Source of the DNA: Zygnema cylindricum
Lineage: Eukaryota > Streptophyta > Zygnematophyceae > Zygnematales > Zygnemataceae
NCBI GenBank assembly: GCA_037447655.1
Contig: JBBHKE010001764.1
Span: 432,737-496,736, forward strand
Direction of reading: 5' to 3'
Length of the DNA stretch: 64,000 bases
Below, piece after piece: positions 12,000 to 24,790 of this stretch. The translations under genes and the position numbers were made by a program. The notes under the pieces are model-generated. The model made no database searches. It saw nothing but the letters and a program-made list of their open reading frames with translations, and had not been told where the DNA came from. Every line of letters begins with the position of its first letter. The first letter of the stretch is position 1.

Positions 12000-14827
12000 A
12001 TTTTCAATTTAATGCGCGTCTGAATTGCGGGAGTTTCCTTGAGTAAGTTTTGATGGTGGATTTTAGAATGGCGGTGTTAGAATCTGGTGTGAATGAAAAC
12101 ATGAAGGTTGCACCTTTTCATCAAAGGTTGTAGATAAGACTCAAGAGGTTTTGGTAGCCTTCATACAGAAGTCATCAATTACACAAATTGTACAGAACAG
12201 AACACTCGGTCTAGCTGGTGTTTAATTTTCTTTATAACTGGGGAGAATCTTCCTTATCCTCCAGTAACTCGACACGTTGTTTAAAGGGCACGAGGGAAGC
12301 CCGAAAGTAAATGGAAGGCTCAATTATTCTTTTCTCTGAAACAGCTTCCTACTGTTGACATGTATATTGTTTCTTTGCAAGGAAATTTCCATTTAAATGT
12401 GTACTTATGGACTTTCGAGCTGTTCAGCAATGTGTTGTCGGGATGTTAGACCTAACATATTGATGGCTTTTATTGGCAGATTGCGGGATGGTCCAATTTT
12501 TGGAATTGTTTCAGTCGGAGCAAGTCTGCCACAGGCATTGATTATAAGGGTCTCTAATATTGTGTCTCTTGAACTCTCTGAACATGTTCCTTTGCAAGGA
12601 TTTTGTTGTTTTTAGTAGGGCCTGAAAACAATTTAAGCACCATAGTCTTCAATATAACTTCAAATGCAGTAATACATTTAATTATTGAAAATATCAATGG
12701 AACTAAAAAGTAACATGAGGACCAAAATGTAGACGACATCAAATAATGAACACCATCAATAACTGAGAAGCCCAGATGGAAATGAAAATGACAACCACTA
12801 AAAACGAACAAAAAGCAAGATCAAAATTGCAAAATGATAAGGAGCCTGGCCTGTAGTGAAACAAAGCTAAGGATCAATAAGGGGTGGTACCCCTGTCAGT
12901 TACCTATAGACGGCGAGAACAAATACTGAATATGACACCATACAAATCTTTGTTTTTGGCCCCTCTTAAAATCACAATTACAGAATAAAGCGCCTGATGT
13001 GTTTTGTAAATGACGAACACAGACTCTCAAATGCCATTAGGGGCTTTAACATACACAATGCTCAAGAGAATTTGCTTGTCATAACCAGCCAACTCTTAAA
13101 GTAAGCAAAAGACCTGACAATAGCTATCGACCATCAATATAAAGAGGCATATACAGATTTATTTTTAAAGACTGGCATGAAAAACTATTATTACAGGTAT
13201 GAAGCTGCCTGCCTTCTTGTAGACATAAAAAAAAAAAAAATTGTGAATTTTAATTCACAATCAGCTGTCTTTACCTATCATAAAAGCTCAGATTACTCTG
13301 TTCATCTGTCAGAAAAGCAGCTTACCCACCATGTTACATCCGCGATACGTAAAACTAGAGTTCAAATTCATAAATATACTCGTACCTACAACCTCTGGAA
13401 AAAGCGTGCACAGCATAGTTAAGGAATCTATTGCCATAAAACCTCTAGGCAAGAAATTTGAAAAATGGGTTCAGGCCAGACTAGCTTTAAAACAAATACC
13501 ATTTGACAGATACAACTAAAGGCTCAATCAGCAAGAAAACGTAAGGGAAATGCAGCCAGCCTGCTCATCTGACCCTATTGACGACTTAATCTTAAAATTA
13601 AACTGGATACAAAAGTAAAATACAAACGCACCCAAGTTCTCTAATCCACAGTCATACATACAGAATTCTGAAATTGAAGGACAAGGTTCAGGAGCAAAAG
13701 TGGCCACAACTAGCGCAAAAATGAGAAACCGACTGAAAGCCCCACCAGCACGCTAAACTTTGCAGGATGCTCATGTTGCATTGCAAAACAATTTCTTTGG
13801 ACAGACTACTTCATACCATTTGCATGTAGCCTTTTTCTGGTAGTTGCGACGCCAGGAACCCCAGTTGAGAGAATATCGTGTGAACCATTAATTGTCAAAG
13901 AAAAACAATGCGAATGAGTTCACCAACTGAAGGCTCGGATAAAGAGTCAGATATACACATAACAACTAATTTCAATCAAACAGAGTATTGTTGGCCGGTC
14001 GGTATGTTACACCCTAATGTAACAAAAGCCAGTTTTAGCACGTCACGATCCTAATACCACCTTTCCAAAGGTTCTGCAAACTGCTTTTTTCCAAAGATTT
14101 GCAGACACTGTCATTTTCAGTTCCTGACGCTGCGACCAGCTTCTTGCATGTCTGAAATCCCATACGAACAGAAACCATATGCTTTATTTGTTAAACCCTC
14201 GGGACACAAATTTTTAGGTTTGGCATGTTCTGGTCTTATTGTCGTCTTTGCTAGGAAGCAAAAAGTGGATTTGGATGTTCAATTAACCCCCAGTCATTGA
14301 AAAAAGTTGCTGCAAGGCCTAAGTTGATAAAACCTTACTAGGATTGCACCAATGGATCTCACGTTTTGGATAGGGCTGAATAAGTGAACCAAAACATAAG
14401 CTACGCTATACGAAAGTAAAGGTTCTGTTTCCAGTTGAAGCAATTGCGAAACGAATTGTTCAAGTTGTGGATTGGATTGCCTCGTCAAATTCAGGACTTC
14501 ATCAGAAAAGCCTTTGCCTCCCCACATTCTATAGAAAAAGCACTCTGCTGGATTACTCAATATGTCTCCTGTAAAATTGCAGGGAGTTTTCTATTTGGTA
14601 TACTAGCAATTGCGCAGTATGTGGCCTAGTGACTAGTCTATGCGACGGTACAGTTCTGTAAGAGACAATTCAGTGTCTTCCACTTAAGATGGATCTCCAC
14701 ATGGGACGATTTACATCAGTCATGCAAACCCTTTCTCGAAGAATACAACATGACAAACAGTTACTTGAAACAGGAGAAAGTAATCCCAGAAGCATTCATA
14801 GTGTCACAGAAATCAAGAATGACCTTC
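12000..14827. other. Spacer between convergent genes
   Basis: This lies between the stop of the plus-strand ALIS gene and the stop of the minus-strand Agenet gene, so it should hold both 3' UTRs. I found no exon with acceptable splice sites, no RNA gene and no terminal inverted repeats. Confidence 0.5.
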
Positions 14828-16943
14828 TCAAAGTCTGTTTAATCGTGCAGAAGAAAGCCCACCTTTCGTTCCCAAAGTTGAAATAGTCCGATATGTCCTA
14901 CGAGACCTGGGCTTTCGAGGCACTGTCCAGGAGGGAGTAACGTCAGGCGTGAAACTCAATGGGGATGTACAGAGGAAAGCCTGGCAGTTATTCTGCATCT
15001 GAAATAAAGCACTTGTTTTTGGATGCTCTGCTGTATTTTCCGACTGCACAGAAGACATTCTTTCCAGGACTCCAGACGATGTTGCATTTGTTGACAGTAT
15101 TTTTAGGCCACTAGCGGGGCATATGGAAAGTGGTGTTAAAGTATTATGATGTTCTTTTTCCGATGAATAAGTGCAATACTGCTCAGATTGCGCAGACTCT
15201 GTCGACAAAAAACCCAATTGACTCGGTGGTCCTTGGTTACACAATCCTGCACTGTCTGTAAGGGGAGATATGTCTATAGAATATGGCGTTTCTGGGGCAG
15301 GAATTATGTTTGCAGTGGTATTCGAGGATGTCATATTGATCTCAGAAGAACTGCTAGAATTAGGTAGCAACATGCCTTCAAAACTGGAGAAGTGCTGACC
15401 AGGAGAATACCGACTCCCTCCAACTGATTTGGGAAGGTAAACAAGCTGCCCTCCTGCTACTCCTTGTCTCGACGGTTCCTGAGAAAAACCACATACCAAA
15501 TGATAAAGAAAAAACCAACGGAGAAGTGACAAAAATTATCAAGTACTTGAGGAAAGAGTTAAGCTACTAACCAGATTTCTTTGGACATAATCCTCCACTA
15601 GAAAAACTTAAGAAGAGGAAATACAAGCTGCTTAGTGTGATGGTGCTTAACAGTGTAAGGTCTCTCGAGTACAGAATAGGTACAGCATTTGTCGCAGGGG
15701 ATTTAGACAATGGTTTTTACTTAGATTATCATGAGTAACGTGCATGTTATGCTGACTTCACATAAAACAAATCAGCACATTCCACACACTGTAAATCCCC
15801 TTTATTAGAGCCAAATATTGTTGTTTTTGAAAAGTTGGTTTCGTGCGTACTCGACATTTTGTGCGCACGCGACGTTTCGCGTGCGTAATATATTATCGAA
15901 AGTAATGTGGTGGTTCGAATGGATTTGCGGATTGGGGGGAGTACATACACTCAGTAATGAGCTCGAGTATATTTGTAGGACTTAGTCATTTTTAGTCATA
16001 GGAACTTTTGGACCAAAAACTGTTTATGGTGTTTTTTGGTAATTTTATCTGAGGATAACTCTCAGATCTGTTGGCAGAATTATCTGAAATTCTGCATGTG
16101 TGTTCCTCTTTATATTTTTATTATTTTCACAGATTTTCAGGCCTATTGTGTTCCTGGTCTGTGTTTTACTTCATTGTGAAGTTAGTCTGTTTTATCAAAG
16201 TTCTGGCAGACTCTTTTTCTGCAACTTTGACTAGATGATGTGATCGCTCTGTTTATTATATTTGTCTGAAACTTTGTGAGGATATTCCAAAGCCTAGATA
16301 CTATCTGTTGATGTAGTTTCAGCTTGTTTTGTTATTTCTGTAGAATTCTGTGTTGATTCAAAGTAGGCTGTTTTTGGGTAGTCTGTGGTGCTTCCGAGGG
16401 TGAATCCATGGCTAGAAATGGCTATGGACAACAAATATGTCCCGCCATATTTTTTATGTCAAACATATTAGGCGTATTTGATGCCAATAGCATCCTAAAC
16501 AGCTATTTTATCAGCCAATGAACAATTTTGCTGTAGGCCTTGTGAAAAACTGAAAACGACAAACTCACTTTAAAAACAGGAACGTTCAAAGCCTTCCCTT
16601 CCCCCTCCAGTTTCTGGACCATGCACTCATTTCTTCCAGGAAACAAGCTTTTTCTAGGCTCATCATTGTTTGCAAAAACTCTACCTGGGGTGGGCGTGGG
16701 AATGACCAAACACCTTTGTCCCAAAGAAGGGTTGCACGAAGATCTTTGAATAAGGCCTTCTCAAGCTCCCCATTCCCCTCTCCCTCTGGAAACTGCAGTA
16801 GCCTCAGCTGCGATTCACATCCCTAATGACCATTAATCCAAGAAACCAACTGCAAAAAATAATGAAGACACTCATGAAGACAACTATTTCCTTTAAAACC
16901 ATAGCAGATGATTCATTTGTAACATGAGACCAAAAACACAAGG

Positions 16944-17017
<74 letters not shown>

Positions 17018-20016
17018 CTACGTCAAAAAAAGGAAGGTATCCAACTGCAAAAAAATAATGAAGAGACGAAGGCAATTTCTTGAAAATAATGACCGATAAT
17101 TCGTTTGAGATCACCGTGAAAGCATGGGACCCAAAGGAGAAGGGCATATTACGACCTCAAAAAAGGAAAATATATGTACATAAAACAGAAGGCTTGCCAT
17201 CCATGCTTACATGAACTATGCTTTCATCTCCATTTTAAAACTTACCAGCACATGGTCTTCTGCTGTGTGGCAAACAGTAGCCAACCACCAACAGCCATCG
17301 CAGGCCCAATCCACCTTGTCTCCTTCCTCCCATTTCTCCTTTTGCAACACTGCTAACTCCAATTCAGTCTCTGTCGCAGTAAGAACTACTTCGCTTTTGA
17401 GGGTAGTCACAGACATCTGATGAGGAGGGATAGGTCGCATCATCAACTGAAACCGGGGATCACAATCTTTTCTCTTGTCCCGATCATAAACGTTGATCCA
17501 TTCAGGCTCTGCATGGAACAATGTTGATATGGTGTGTCTTAGGGAAATGAAAATCATAACATCCTTGTGAACCTAAACTATCTGCTCAACAGCAAGATAA
17601 AAGGTATGAAGAAGGACATCACTTTTGCACAACAGCAAAGTCATTTTAAAAATACTTGGCAAAAAAGGTGGCTTCCACACTCAACGATACTCAACCAGGG
17701 CACAACCGCTGAGGTACTCCCAACGATAACTGAGAGATATCGTTGCTGCCTAGGAGACAAAAGCAAAATGGATAAAAAAAAAAGATAAAAGTATCACAAA
17801 AAAAAACTACTAAGGTCACTTACTCTCATCAGGGTAATCGATGTACTGCACAAGGTATTGTGGTAACATTGGGCTAAAGTCGTCAAGAACATAAAATCGG
17901 CACTTTTCCACCTGCAGCCATTTGAAAAATTGAAAGCATTGCAGAAGTTGATAGAAAAGGACAGGATGGGCAAAAGAGATCAACGGAAAAGCAGGGCTAA
18001 TAGTGAGCTAAAATGTAACCGTCAAGGCAGAATGCACAAGCCCATCATTACTGCAGCAATCTAAAAAAAAGGAGAGCACACAAGTTCTCAAACAAAAAGG
18101 AGCACACAAAAAACAGCACGTAATGCAGCAGGTTTCCTAGAAGATTTTCATCAACTGCTACATCAAATTTACTGTCTTCCAACAAGGTTTGACAATCTGA
18201 AGACTAGCATAATATACACAAGCAGGCACAAAGGTACAACGCACAACAAAGTAACTCAAGGTTACCCATTACAATGTTGCGTATAACAAACCCAACTTAC
18301 CCTGCAACGGAACCAAGCTCCTCGATAGCCTGTTTTGAAAGATCTCACTTCCACATCTTCACCTTCTTGAAAAGGGTGTCCGTCACACCATTGTTTGTAT
18401 CGAAACAGCGGAAGACTCCTCTCTGCAGGAGCTGCCAGCATTCTTTCATTTTGTGAATCCTCACAACCTAGCTTCTTCTCTGCAACAACGATAGCCAGGT
18501 GACTATTGCTGTTTTCATTGTGAATGATTTCAACCTCATTCCTAAATTTAGTTTCCTGTGTCCTTGATCCCATATCTTCCTTGTTCGACTTTTTGAAGTG
18601 ACCTAACGATGACCTCCGTTTCTTACACGAAGATGGAATGCAAGCATTAATATCTAGATCCTGTCTTGAATCGTTTCTCATCGACTGTGTCTGTGACCTT
18701 CCCGCCTCTTGTTCAGCACAATTGTTTGTTGAAACATTTTTGTGAGAGCAATTACCAATCAATGATACTACATTTTTTGACCTTATTTGCTCTTCCGATG
18801 CAAAAGGACTTGCGGCACAGGCATCATTCCAACTTCCCATAGAACGTAAGAACCGCCTGTGAGAACGATCAGAAGAGATCAAGGACATTATATCTAATCT
18901 GCATTCACTCTTATTCACGTGAATGCGTGATATTTTCTTCTCTTTTGGATCGACATGTTCAACCTGAACTGTCACTGTGCTCCCATTAGATGTAACTTGT
19001 GAAACCGTCCTTGTCGAGAGTTCTTCCTGCAGTTTGTTATGAACAGCAAAGCTTCTTTCATGTGACTCGTTCAAAACTTCACTAGCACCCACTTTATCTA
19101 AGTTCATCTTTTGTACATTCATAGACTTAGCCATCCTTTTAGGGTGGCTACAATCACACCTAAGATGACCAGAACACCAGCAAGTCCCATTTCTAGATTC
19201 TTTTCCATTAGTATCCCATCGTCTGTGCGGGACTGCCTTCTTCATGGTCCTTGGTCGAGTATCCGCCAACTTCTTCGGAACATTTGTGTCAACTTTACCA
19301 CGGGGCTCTAAAGACTGCACGGGTGGTGACTCCTGAAAACCAAATCTAGACTTAGTCGAGGCATCTAGCAAGTCTCCTTCCGATTTCACACGATTGCTAC
19401 TGGAGTTCTTATACAGATCAACAGTCTGAAGTTCAGCATAAGACAGTTCCCCCGAAGACAAATGCTTTTCTTCTGTGACATGTTTGCTCATAACATCCGC
19501 ACGCAGATCAGTGACAATGTTTGTAGGGTTTACAAAAGGGTCTGTCTTTGTCTCTGAACCTCGAAAAGAGGACTTTTCTGGCGGAAATTGTGATAATGTA
19601 ACCAAAATGGCAGCAGGTTCCTGGAACCCACTTTTCAGCTCCCCAGGATTAGGTTCCTGTCGTCTCCTCTGTCCCTTCTCCTTCTTCCTTCTTGCTCTTT
19701 TACCCAGTAAAGTCGACCCTGCCTTCGTAACATGGACCAATGGTCCTGCAGCACCAGCAGCAACATGGCAACCTTCGAATTGACATCCACCAGCATCACC
19801 ATCTCTTATGTCACAGTTGAAATGTTGGGGCATTTGACAAAAAGATTTTGGTTGCGGACACAAAACATTGCCATAACTCCCAAGACAAGGTGGCATTGCT
19901 GGATCGGCATCAATTTGTACAGTAAGTGGAGTTCGAGAGGGTCTGGAAATCGATACTCTAAAAAGCGGCTTTGCATGCACATCCTGTGCCTCTGTGATGT
20001 CGCGCCACCCATCCAC
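14828..20016 (-). CDS. Agenet (Tudor-like) domain protein
   Basis: Probable nuclear chromatin or RNA reader. Exons on the minus strand: 20016-18301, 17911-17824, 17508-17246, 16792-16685, 15478-14828. All junctions keep frame and total 2826 nt (941 residues). The N-terminal 540 residues are low-complexity and basic, with a Cys-rich patch near the start and a CxC-type cluster (CWCSGHLRCDC). The Agenet region follows: PFQEGEDVEVRSFKTGYRGAWFRCRV, split by an intron; LPQYLVQYIDYPDEKPEWI; QLMMRPIPP; then a second module WEEGDKVDWACDGCWWLATV and KDLRATLLW. Order and spacing match plant Agenet proteins of the type 'GDxVEVRS-GFRGAWF ... YxDFxDE ... LMVRP ... VGDxVDxWxDGCW'. The C-terminal 217-residue exon is Ser-rich and unassigned. 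The N-terminus is uncertain: the frame is open to about 20028, the first in-frame ATG is at 19896, and an upstream exon is possible. Confidence 0.85.
16946..17015. repeat. (AT)n microsatellite
   Basis: About 35 uninterrupted AT dinucleotides inside the third intron of the Agenet gene. The minus-strand frame that reads Ile-Tyr repeats through it is a shadow. Confidence 0.95.
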
Positions 20017-20699
20017 GGGACCACTTAGTCAACAAGGCGTTTCAAGTAGTCTGACATGCATTCACCAAGGCAATAAGGAACATCTTTTTAGAAAATAGCT
20101 GAGGACCATATATATGAAACGACATATTCACTTCCCATTTTCAATACCTGTAACCTACGAAGTTTCAGCAATTGGTACCATTAATAGGCAAGGGCTGGCT
20201 ACCTTCCAGAAGGAATAATCACTTATTGATGGAGAAAACGCAAAGAAACAGACTCCACTCAGCATACTTCCAAGAAAGATATAAGAAATCAGCTCAGAAA
20301 TTCTGGCAGCCAACAATGAAGCTGATCTTATCCATCTGCACAGAGACATCATAAATTCGAAGCTTAGTCGTTTCAAACAACTGAAACTCAGAAAAATCAC
20401 AGGAAATTGAGAAGGGTGAAGTCAGGCAGAAATACCTCCCCCCATTCAGGCGAAAACAAAGAAAGGAAACTGACGAACTCTAAAGTGAATGCTGAAAGCT
20501 AAAGCTCCATGTCAGCAAAGTAGACAGCGAGGAATTACAATAGTACATTTTGACAAACATGTTTTCTTCATTAACACTAGTTTCAACTTTACTTGAAAAA
20601 ACACCTGCAATAACCGAATTAAAATGTACAACATTACATACAAGGTCTGGCAAGAAGTAACTTTATAGTCGTTTGCATTACCATACATATAATGCAATG

Positions 20700-21840
20700 A
20701 TACTGGTGAAACGAAAACAATCGGAGTGTAGAGTTACTATAAACTCATGAAATATCACAAAGATCCTCAATAGAGTATATACCTGGTTAAACAAAAGGAC
20801 CTAGTAATAGGTGAACATTCCAAATGGACCATACAAAATTGCCAACATTGAGGACAGTCTGACATTTGAAGAGACTATGAAGCTGTACATAACTGGACTT
20901 TGGAAAACGGGTGTTGTCAACAAGCTCTTGTAAGTGCATGCATTGGTGATAACATACCTCACGCATTCCACATACAACCTAGCAATTTGAAGAATGTGAG
21001 AAACATTCGAACACAGAAACAGTTACAAATCAGCTTTGAATGGAAATAGTTTATTTCTAGCAAGAGGAAACTAACGGAGGAAGAGGAAGTATTTGAAACT
21101 CTAGTCCGTTAAGATGTCCTGTGTTGTACTATCCAATTTCATTCAAACTATTCAGCTCTAAACCAAAACAGTCTAAAGATTCTCAATAGAACATATGCCC
21201 GGTTTTCATAAAGAAGTTCAGGCCAGGCTAGCAGTAGGTGAATATCAAATGGACCATACAAAATTGCCAACTTGTTTGCTAGCATTGAAGATTGTCTGAC
21301 GTGTCAAAGATACTATGAATTTGTACAAGACTGGACTTCAGAAAACGGTTGTTGTCAATAACACTAATCTTGTAAGTGCTTCATTGGTAACTAACATACC
21401 TCACATATGCAACATTGCCAAACAACCTAATAATCTGAAGAATGTGAGGAATATTCGAACACAAAATCAATGTGAGGAACAGTCGAACACAAAAACAATG
21501 TAAGAAACGTTCAAAACAATAGAAATCAGCTTGCGAATCAGCTTTGAATTAACATACTTGATTTCTAACAAGAGGAAGCTAATGACAAAGACTAGACTTC
21601 GAACAGAGGTTGTAGCCAACATCACTACTCTTGTAAGTGCATGCATTGGTAAATAACATACCCTTAACCTGAGAAATGCGAGGAATAAAACAATGTGAGG
21701 AACATTTGAACACAAAAACTCGTGTGAACCCGCTTTGAATTTTTAGCATGTGGAAACTTAATGACAAGTATTTTAGTCCTTTATGATTTCGTGTGTTGTA
21801 CTATACAATTTGATACTTCGAACAAAAACATTGGTACAAT
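20700..21840. repeat. Diverged tandem triplication of a ~400-bp non-coding unit
   Basis: Three copies in the same orientation: about 20760-21150, 21170-21560 and a partial one at about 21560-21820. Landmarks repeated in order include AAATGGACCATACAAAATTG, TTGTAAGTGCATGCATTGGT, GAATGTGAG(A/G)AA(C/T)ATTCGAACA, ATCAGCTTTGAAT and TCTA(G/A)CAAGAGGAA. The outer copies also share TGTGTTGTACTAT. No frame is conserved between copies. The unit lies upstream of the Agenet gene. Confidence 0.75.
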
Positions 21841-22207
21841 GACTATTTGAGCATAGTGTCTGTTGCTTCAATTCTGATGTAGACTCACAATGCAGACGCA
21901 TATTGCAATGGCCCAAACAGTTGCACCTATGCTGCATAAACATCAGTTGGCTGTTCTTTCTACTGTAAGCTTACTACACAAAACAGTGTAATTGCCTACC
22001 TTTTGCTAAGAACTATGCTCGCAAGGCCGCCGTAATTTTATTTTCTGAGAAAAACACATGATTCAGTGTCTCGGGTGACCCAACACTATTCGACAACTTG
22101 CCAGAAGCAAAGCTGTGAACATGGCTAAGCACCAACTTGGGAATTGAAAAGACTTGAATCCTACAAGTTGTAAATCAGGTGTCAGTACATTGGGATTTGG
22201 GACTTAA

Positions 22208-22928
22208 GGTGAACCTCCATCAGGCGAAAAGTGAGGTTCATTATTACTGGAAAAAGTACAATCTTGTACGAATACAGTTCATATTCGTACATGGCCGTCC
22301 TGGCTATTTTTTATTAAAACATGATTACTGTCGGCGCGTCAAGATTCTCCAATCTTTTGGGCGACAATGTCGACCGTCCGATTATGTGTTTTCGAAGCAA
22401 AAGGACATTCTATCCAGTGTCTAGCTAGTCTCCTCACGGAGGAGACTAGCTAGACACTGGACGTGTAAAACTTTTACGCGTGGAATGGTCACGTGCGATC
22501 CAGGATAGAAGCCCTACATGTGGCATACGCCACGTGCCTCCGGACATATGCCACGCGCCTTCGGACAGGCGGGAATCAAATCTTAAGGAAAACCACGAGA
22601 AACTTTTTGTCGAAGGATGTGCCGTGACGCCTCCTCCACCATCCGTTGACATCCGGCATTTGCGGGCCGCCGACGAAACACGAACGACAAAACCCCTATA
22701 CATGTAATTAAATTTGCGGTTGGATGTACGGATACGAATTCAGATATTTTGCTTTTCGAATCTTTGACATGCTTGCGGTCATAACAGGAATCTACGTGCA
22801 TCCAATCGAGAGAAAGCACGTACGCGATAGATTCCTTGCTGACACGACCTGATGGAGAAGAGAAGGAAATATTACTGCTTGTAAACGTATCCGTACGATT
22901 ATTGTCGGCGCCTGATGGAGAAAAGGCC
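22208..22928. mobile_element. Harbinger-like non-autonomous element H1
   Basis: A 721-bp element with ends GGTGAACCTCCATCAGGCG and, reading inward from the right, GGCCTTTTCTCCATCAGGCG. Flanks are TAA on the left and TTA on the right; the larger TTAA also fits both sides. It belongs with H2-H4 by its termini and core length. A perfect 22-bp inverted repeat with a 3-nt loop sits at 22414-22460. No coding capacity. Confidence 0.7.
22414..22460. repeat. Perfect 22-bp hairpin
   Basis: Two arms of 22 bp (left arm begins CCAGTGTCTAGCTAGTCTCC) are exact reverse complements separated by ACG. It sits inside element H1. An intact match in an otherwise decayed element is notable. Confidence 0.95.
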
Positions 22929-23506
22929 TTAAAGACTTGGGAGTTACGACACTCAAATGTTCGTCCGGAAGAGAACGCTAAACGACAATAATTCCTTGGA
23001 AAATTTAGCTGACATGGAATACGCCCTCAGTTCGAAGTAAATATTCCCAATACTAATTTTTTTTCCACCTTTTAGACTTTGAGAACTGCTTATGAAAGGA
23101 AACACGCCCAGAAATAAAGCCGTACAAATAAATACGCTTTCAGGAGACGACCTAGATTTTGACTTTTGAGGGGTGTCCAATCCAACCCACCCCAATCAAG
23201 TGAAAAATCGTGTCCGTACTGACGGCCGGTAACACCATTCCAGACAATGCGCGTAGAGATATCACCCAAGGCAGAGGTCCCAAAAAAGAAAATTTCAGAT
23301 ACCCGAATCCGACATTTTTTTTTTCAAAATCTGAACACCCGAAATAAGGCCAGGTTATCGCACGCTCTTAAATTGTTACCCGGTTACCCGATTCGCTTAC
23401 GAAAAGAAAAGTTTAACCGAAACTCCATTTCTCGCGACTACCCGTACCTGAAAAAGTACAAAATTAGTGAAACAAAGTACAATAATGTTGGATAGCATGG
23501 ATACTA

Positions 23507-24004
23507 CACCGAAAATCGTAATTAGAGTAAAGAAAAAAGTAGAGTAAAAAAAGAAATAAAAAATTAGAGTTATGATCTCTAATTTATGTGATATAACTTT
23601 TTCAAAACGGAATTTTACTCTAATTCATTCAAGTACTCTAATTTGGCACGCTAACATCTCTACTGTAAATAAGGTATTCGAACAGAATCTGACAAAGCGT
23701 ACAGTTTATCGTCACTATGACGTTTGCACTATGCGGTTTGTTAAAACGTAGTTACATGATAACGGCCTGTATTAAATCATTATTTGTACCTTTTTACTTA
23801 TAAAAGTACAATTTTGCACGGTCGGACGTCGTCCGTACTCCACACTATTTAGAACAAACCTATATTATAATTTTTCACGCTAATTAAACGTTACCTTAAA
23901 TAGTATAATGACAAATTTAGATTCCTTTACTCTATTTAACGTGATAGAGTCAAAATTTAGGGCGACCGAATTAGCGTTATTTACTCTAATTATGATTCGC
24001 GGTG
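23507..24004. mobile_element. Stowaway/mariner-like element S2
   Basis: A 498-bp element whose left end CACCGAAAATCGTAATTAGAG and right end (read inward) CACCGCGAATCATAATTAGAG are inverted repeats. TA lies on both sides (23505-23506 and 24005-24006). No coding capacity. Confidence 0.75.
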
Positions 24005-24016
24005 TACAATAAAATA

Positions 24017-24568
24017 CACCGTGAATCGTTATTAGCCTTATGTACTCTGTATCGGCGCCCGGAAATTTTGACATTGATACTCGAAATAGAGTGAATGAAT
24101 CTATTTTTTTCGTGACGTTGATTATGGTATTTGTAAATTAGCGTTAATAGTATTACCGTACTTAATTCATGAATAGCGTGGTGTACGGAAGGAGTTTGTT
24201 CGTACAACAGTGTACTTCGTTGCTGAAATCCGTACATAAATGGTGGTTAACTTATGTCGGTTACATACAAAATTGCGCTTAGAATAAACGTGGAGTCGAG
24301 TTTGCGACAGACGCGTTCCGAACCCAAATTATAATTGTGGATTAATTATAGTAAAAGGAGGCGACGCTGTACGAATTGTCATATTTTGTACTTCTACCTA
24401 TTTTACTGTTTATATAATGACGACAAATCCAGTGTACGTAAATCAAAGTTAGGGAGAAATTACAGTTAAACAATTTTTTGAAAATGGGATTGATACACAA
24501 AATATAATTACTAACAATAATTTATTATTATCATTAATAAGTATATAGTCTAGTAACGATTCACGGTA
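24017..24568. mobile_element. Stowaway/mariner-like element S3
   Basis: A 552-bp element only 12 bp from S2. The left end CACCGTGAATCGTTATTAG pairs with the right end TACCGTGAATCGTTACTAG read inward. TA flanks both sides. The interior holds TTCGTACAA, the SBP-box core. No coding capacity. Confidence 0.75.
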
Positions 24569-24790
24569 TACTGTAAGAGTACATACCTTTGAAACCTTCA
24601 CATTTATTTGTCTTTTGCTCAAGCAACGTACCCGAATTCGATTTTTTTTTTTATGTATCACCACACCAAAATTGGTCGGCCCCCAAATTTTGGCACCCGA
24701 ATCCGTTCCAGATCCGACGCAGCCGGCCGAGTACGAATCACGTGCAGATTCGGGTACCCGATTGGGACTTTTGACCTAAGGGTGGTGTAA

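Noticed and set aside
22204-22932. H1 as a piggyBac-type element (TTAA on both sides)
   Set aside because: Only H1 shows TTAA; H3 and H4 have exact 3-bp TTA or TAA flanks, so a Harbinger-like assignment fits the family better.
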